From Streptococcus parasanguinis (GTDB taxonomy: Bacteria > Bacillota > Bacilli > Lactobacillales > Streptococcaceae), in the NCBI GenBank assembly GCA_018377375.1, contig JAGZZN010000039.1, forward strand, positions 1 through 17,124: a stretch of 17,124 nucleotides of DNA, written 5' to 3'. This document shows, one piece after another, positions 13,840 to 17,124 of this stretch (positions within the stretch are counted from its first letter, which is position 1; every line of letters starts with the position of its first letter). A program made the position numbers and the translations under genes. The notes beneath the pieces were generated by a model that was given only the letters and a program-made list of their open reading frames with translations, had not been told where the DNA came from and did no database searches.

Positions 13840-15297
13840 ATGGCAAAAGATATTCGTGTGCGTTATGCACCAAGTCCAACTGGACTACTACACATCGGAA
13901 ATGCTCGTACAGCATTGTTTAACTACTTGTATGCACGCCACCATGGTGGAACTTTTATCATCCGTATCGAAGATACGGACCGTAAGCGCCACGTCGAAGA
14001 CGGCGAACGTTCACAGCTTGAAAACCTTCGTTGGTTGGGCATGGACTGGGATGAAAGTCCAGAGACTCATGAAAACTACCGCCAGTCTGAGCGTTTGGAA
14101 CTCTATCAAACATACATTGACCAACTCTTGGCGGAAGGAAAAGCTTACAAATCTTACGTCACTGAAGAAGAGTTAGCGGCTGAACGTGAACGTCAAGAAG
14201 CAGCCGGTGAAACACCTCGCTATATCAACGAATACCTTGGTATGAGCGAAGAAGAAAAAGCAGCTTACGTTGCAGAACGTGAAGCTGCAGGGATTATCCC
14301 GACTGTTCGTTTGGCAGTGAATGAGTCTGGTATTTACAAGTGGCATGACATGGTCAAAGGTGATATCGAGTTTGAAGGTGGCAATATCGGTGGTGACTGG
14401 GTTATCCAAAAGAAAGATGGTTACCCAACTTATAACTTTGCCGTTGTGATCGATGACCACGACATGCAAATCTCTCACGTCATCCGTGGAGACGACCACA
14501 TTGCCAACACCCCAAAACAGCTCATGGTCTATGAAGCTCTTGGATGGGAAGCACCTGAGTTTGGTCACATGACACTTATCATCAATTCTGAGACTGGTAA
14601 GAAGTTGTCTAAACGGGACACGAATACCCTTCAATTTATCGAAGATTACCGGAAGAAAGGCTACCTTCCAGAAGCAGTCTTTAACTTTATCGCTCTTCTT
14701 GGTTGGAACCCTGGTGGGGAAGACGAGATCTTCTCTCGCGAAGAGCTTATCAAGCTCTTTGATGAAAACCGTCTCAGCAAGTCTCCAGCGGCCTTCGACC
14801 AAAAGAAAATGGACTGGATGAGCAATGAATATATCAAGAATGCAGATCTTGCGACTATCTTTGAAATGGCCAAACCATTCCTTGAAGAAGCAGGTCGTCT
14901 AACAGACAAGGCTGAGAAATTGGTGGAACTCTACAAACCACAAATGAAGTCAGTGGACGAAATCGTTCCATTGACAGACCTTTTCTTCTCAGACTTTCCA
15001 GAATTGACAGAAGCAGAGAAAGAAGTCATGGCTGGTGAAACCGTGCCAACTGTACTTGAAGCCTTTAAAGCGAAACTCGAAGCCATGTCAGACGATGAGT
15101 TTGTGGCAGAAAATATCTTCCCACAAATCAAAGCGGTTCAAAAAGAAACTGGGATCAAAGGGAAAAACCTCTTTATGCCAATCCGAATCGCCGTTTCAGG
15201 TGAAATGCATGGTCCTGAATTGCCAGATACCATCTACTTACTTGGTCGCGAAAAATCCATCCAACATATTGAAAGCATGTTGGAAAAAATCAGATAA
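13840..15297 (+). CDS. gltX: Glutamyl-tRNA synthetase
   Basis: This 485-residue class I aminoacyl-tRNA synthetase charges tRNA-Glu in the cytoplasm. In bacteria without GlnRS, including streptococci, it also charges tRNA-Gln for later amidation by GatCAB. The class I signatures are clear: the HIGH motif in PSPTGLLHIGNAR (His18-Gly20) and the KMSKS-type motif KLSKR at 255-259. IEDTDR near 43-48 and a helical anticodon-binding C-terminal third are as expected, and the length is normal. The start is supported by AGAGGAGAG just upstream. It is monocistronic here, between its own promoter and a terminator. Its codon use is that of a well-expressed housekeeping gene. Confidence 0.97.
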   Translation: MAKDIRVRYAPSPTGLLHIGNARTALFNYLYARHHGGTFIIRIEDTDRKRHVEDGERSQLENLRWLGMDWDESPETHENYRQSERLELYQTYIDQLLAEGKAYKSYVTEEELAAERERQEAAGETPRYINEYLGMSEEEKAAYVAEREAAGIIPTVRLAVNESGIYKWHDMVKGDIEFEGGNIGGDWVIQKKDGYPTYNFAVVIDDHDMQISHVIRGDDHIANTPKQLMVYEALGWEAPEFGHMTLIINSETGKKLSKRDTNTLQFIEDYRKKGYLPEAVFNFIALLGWNPGGEDEIFSREELIKLFDENRLSKSPAAFDQKKMDWMSNEYIKNADLATIFEMAKPFLEEAGRLTDKAEKLVELYKPQMKSVDEIVPLTDLFFSDFPELTEAEKEVMAGETVPTVLEAFKAKLEAMSDDEFVAENIFPQIKAVQKETGIKGKNLFMPIRIAVSGEMHGPELPDTIYLLGREKSIQHIESMLEKIR

Positions 15298-15304
15298 TTA
15301 TCAG

Positions 15305-15335
15305 AAAAGTCCCTATTAAATGGGGCTTTTTGTTT
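15305..15335 (+). terminator. gltX terminator
   Basis: AAAGTCCC (15306-15313) pairs with GGGGCTTT (15322-15329) with one wobble, followed by TTGTTTT. It lies 8 bp after the gltX stop. Confidence 0.88.
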
Positions 15336-15402
15336 TACCTCTAAAGTCAAAGTATTATAGGATTTTTTCAAAAAATTGCCCCGGTTTGACAAATTAATCC
15401 TA

Positions 15403-15417
15403 TTGAAAACGATTTTA
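15403..15417 (+). promoter_or_regulatory. cre-like CcpA site upstream of the serine-rich adhesin gene
   Basis: TTGAAAACGATTTTA matches the catabolite-responsive consensus WTGNAANCGNWNNCW at all but one fixed position. It lies about 75-90 bp upstream of the -10 hexamer, so any CcpA effect could be activating. The remainder of 15336-15493 is very AT-rich with no gene. Confidence 0.4.
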
Positions 15418-15493
15418 TTACTATCTAAAACAAAAATTATAAAAAAATAGCAATAATTAAGGATAATTGCTTCCAAAAATCGACAGATTAGTC

Positions 15494-15499
15494 TATAAT
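15494..15499 (+). promoter_or_regulatory. -10 hexamer of the serine-rich adhesin promoter
   Basis: A perfect TATAAT lies 35 bp before the ATG. The -35 region at 17 bp spacing is TTCCAA, a weak match, so an activator or UP-element-like AT tracts may help. AAGGAG (15523-15528) is the ribosome binding site. Confidence 0.6.
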
Positions 15500-15534
15500 G
15501 TTAGGGAAATAAAAAATGTAATAAGGAGACAGAA

Positions 15535-17124
15535 ATGTTTTTTAAACGTTCGAACGGTGAATTCCGTGAAACAGATCGTGTGACTCGTTTCAAATTGATC
15601 AAATCAGGTAAAAACTGGTTGCGTGCTGCGACTTCTAACTTTGGTCTTTTGAAAGTCATTCGTGGTCAAGTCGAAGAGACTGTTGTAGCTGAAGTGCGTG
15701 AAGACGCAGTATCAGTGAAAGAAATGACAAGCCGTGGCTTGCTCAAAGGGATCGTAGCAGCTGGGGCTGTTTTTGGTGCAGCTACAGTAGCGAATACTGC
15801 AAAAGCAGATGAAACAGGATCAGACGTTGCGACTGCATCTGAGCTTTCAAGTGAAGCTCTTGTAGAGCAAGGAAGTACAGTACTTGGTACAACTTCAACA
15901 ACAGAATCTCAGTCTGAATCAACAACTGAGTCAACAACAGAATCAGCTAGCGCTTCTGCATCTGCAAGTGCTTCAACCTCTACAAGCGTATCTGTATCTC
16001 ACTCAGCTTCATTGAGCGAACAAGGTTCAGCAGAACTTTCAGCAGCTTCAAGCGAATCAACTGTAGCAGCTGGCTCTGAAGCAAGTGTAGAAAGCACTAC
16101 AACAGTAGCGAAAGCTGAAGATAAAGTTGTTTTGGAACAAAACACTTCAGAAGCAGCATTGTTGAACAAGATTGCAGGAGACTACTCAGCAACTGTTTCA
16201 GCTCCAGAAAAGAAAGCAGCACTTGATGCTGCCATCGCTAAAGTTCAAACAGAATTGACAGCAAGCAACAGCTTAATCAACGCTAATGCTTCAGCTCAAT
16301 CTTACGCAGACCAACGCGAACGTTTGAGCAAGTCAGTAGATGACATGATGGCAACCTTGACTGCAGCAGGATTTACTGGAAACACAACAGTAAACGGTGC
16401 TCCAGCAATTTCAGCTCAGTTGTCACCAATCTCAACAAGCACTAATGGAACGACAGTTCCAGTTATTACAGATGCGAACGGTGCAACGATTGAGGATGCA
16501 GCCTTCAGCAAGTCTGGCTATGCTTTGGATCCAAACGCTGATCGTTTCACTTTCGGTGTATGGCAATTCCTTAAAACAGACCATTCTACTGGTGCGAAAA
16601 CAAACTTTGATTACTATGCTACTCTTGCAGTAGATCGTTCTGCCATCACTGGTAGTCTTTCAGCTAATCCAGATGTTTACTTGCGTATCGTGAAGAAATC
16701 TGATGGATCAGAAGTCTACACTCGTACCCTCAAAGCGGGAGAAAGCAACATCTCACTTCCAAGCTACATCACAAACAACAACTCTGATGTAACCAACACT
16801 TTGACTTATACAGGTGCTAACGGCACTGATCCAGGAAACGTTACCTTCTCATTGGTAAATGCGAAGCTTGAGTATGAAACACTTCAAATCCGTGATACTA
16901 ACTATCCTGGTAATGAAGGTGAAGACAAACAAAACGTTCAAACTTCTGTTCCTTATGCAACAGTTGATCAAACAACTCACTATAAGCTTATCCAAGGTAG
17001 CTCTACTCCAGGTCAACTATACAAACCTACTGGAAATGAAACAGATCTTGCAAGCTACACACAAACAGGTCTTGCAGGACAACAATTTACAGCTTCAAAC
17101 AACCGTGATATCCCTGGTTACAAG
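15535..17124 (+). CDS. Serine-rich repeat adhesin, Fap1/GspB type, 3'-truncated by the window edge
   Basis: The frame starts at an ATG 6 nt after AAGGAG and stays open to the window end (530 codons seen). Residues 1-91 form the long signal peptide of accessory-Sec (SecA2/SecY2) substrates: MFFKRSNGEF, then RFKLIKSGKNWLRAATS, a charged stretch, a hydrophobic core GLLKGIVAAGAVFGAAT, and likely cleavage after TAKA before DE. A short Ser/Thr-rich segment (about 117-165) is the first serine-rich repeat. Next comes a helical region (about 180-270; DKVVLEQ, EKKAALDAAIAKVQ) and a beta-rich region from about 310, in the order of the non-repeat NR-alpha and NR-beta domains of Fap1. The protein should be O-glycosylated on serine and anchored to the wall, acting in adhesion and biofilm. 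The long second repeat, LPXTG and glycosylation/secretion genes would lie downstream, outside the window. Confidence 0.92.
   Translation, partial: MFFKRSNGEFRETDRVTRFKLIKSGKNWLRAATSNFGLLKVIRGQVEETVVAEVREDAVSVKEMTSRGLLKGIVAAGAVFGAATVANTAKADETGSDVATASELSSEALVEQGSTVLGTTSTTESQSESTTESTTESASASASASASTSTSVSVSHSASLSEQGSAELSAASSESTVAAGSEASVESTTTVAKAEDKVVLEQNTSEAALLNKIAGDYSATVSAPEKKAALDAAIAKVQTELTASNSLINANASAQSYADQRERLSKSVDDMMATLTAAGFTGNTTVNGAPAISAQLSPISTSTNGTTVPVITDANGATIEDAAFSKSGYALDPNADRFTFGVWQFLKTDHSTGAKTNFDYYATLAVDRSAITGSLSANPDVYLRIVKKSDGSEVYTRTLKAGESNISLPSYITNNNSDVTNTLTYTGANGTDPGNVTFSLVNAKLEYETLQIRDTNYPGNEGEDKQNVQTSVPYATVDQTTHYKLIQGSSTPGQLYKPTGNETDLASYTQTGLAGQQFTASNNRDIPGYK

Noticed and set aside
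14173..14802. 209-codon minus-strand frame within gltX
   Set aside because: It is a shadow of the gltX coding strand, with no start context and no protein-family features.

Overview
The window is a low-GC Firmicute chromosome segment that fits an oral Streptococcus of the mitis/sanguinis/parasanguinis type. The evidence is two LPXTG-anchored surface proteins, a cell-wall-anchored GH66 dextranase, a Fap1/GspB-type serine-rich repeat adhesin with the extended accessory-Sec signal peptide, an EstA esterase very like the pneumococcal one, and streptococcal promoters, Shine-Dalgarno sites and terminators. A species close to S. parasanguinis is plausible because the serine-rich protein looks Fap1-like, but that is inference.

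Layout: (1) 2-2692, plus strand: the 3' part of a large sortase-anchored adhesin made of alternating FctA/Spy0128-like and SspB-C2-like domains in near-identical ~980-bp units, then an 18-unit PPT stalk and LPETG. (2) 2693-3127: a hairpin at the stop codon, a terminator, a strong orphan promoter preceded by two 16-bp repeats 41 bp apart, and a possible ~195-nt structured RNA. (3) 3128-7015, minus strand: a 1295-residue dextranase with mucin-binding-type repeats and LPATG. (4) 7016-7558: the dextranase promoter, the decayed 3' end of another LPXTG gene with its terminator, and an extended -10 promoter. (5) 7559-9186: permease and ATPase of a Trp-type amino acid ABC importer, overlapping by 4 bp, without an adjacent binding-protein gene. 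(6) 9187-10195: about 1 kb without a convincing protein gene, holding two copies of a two-hairpin repeat and a strong promoter that drives a ~410-nt transcript ending in a terminator just before the next ribosome binding site. (7) 10196-13456: an unrecognised 180-residue protein, RNase J2 (rnjB) and esterase (estA). (8) 13457-13839: a third repeat copy, a terminator and the gltX promoter. (9) 13840-15297: gltX. (10) 15535-17124: the 5' part of the serine-rich repeat adhesin.

Biologically the window mixes housekeeping genes (gltX, rnjB) with host- and biofilm-interaction genes. The adhesin, the dextranase (glucan breakdown at the cell surface) and the serine-rich protein would all act in plaque or on mucosa. 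The most interesting unexplained signals are non-coding: a three-copy structured repeat whose stems show compensatory changes, and two promoter-driven transcripts that do not encode obvious proteins.
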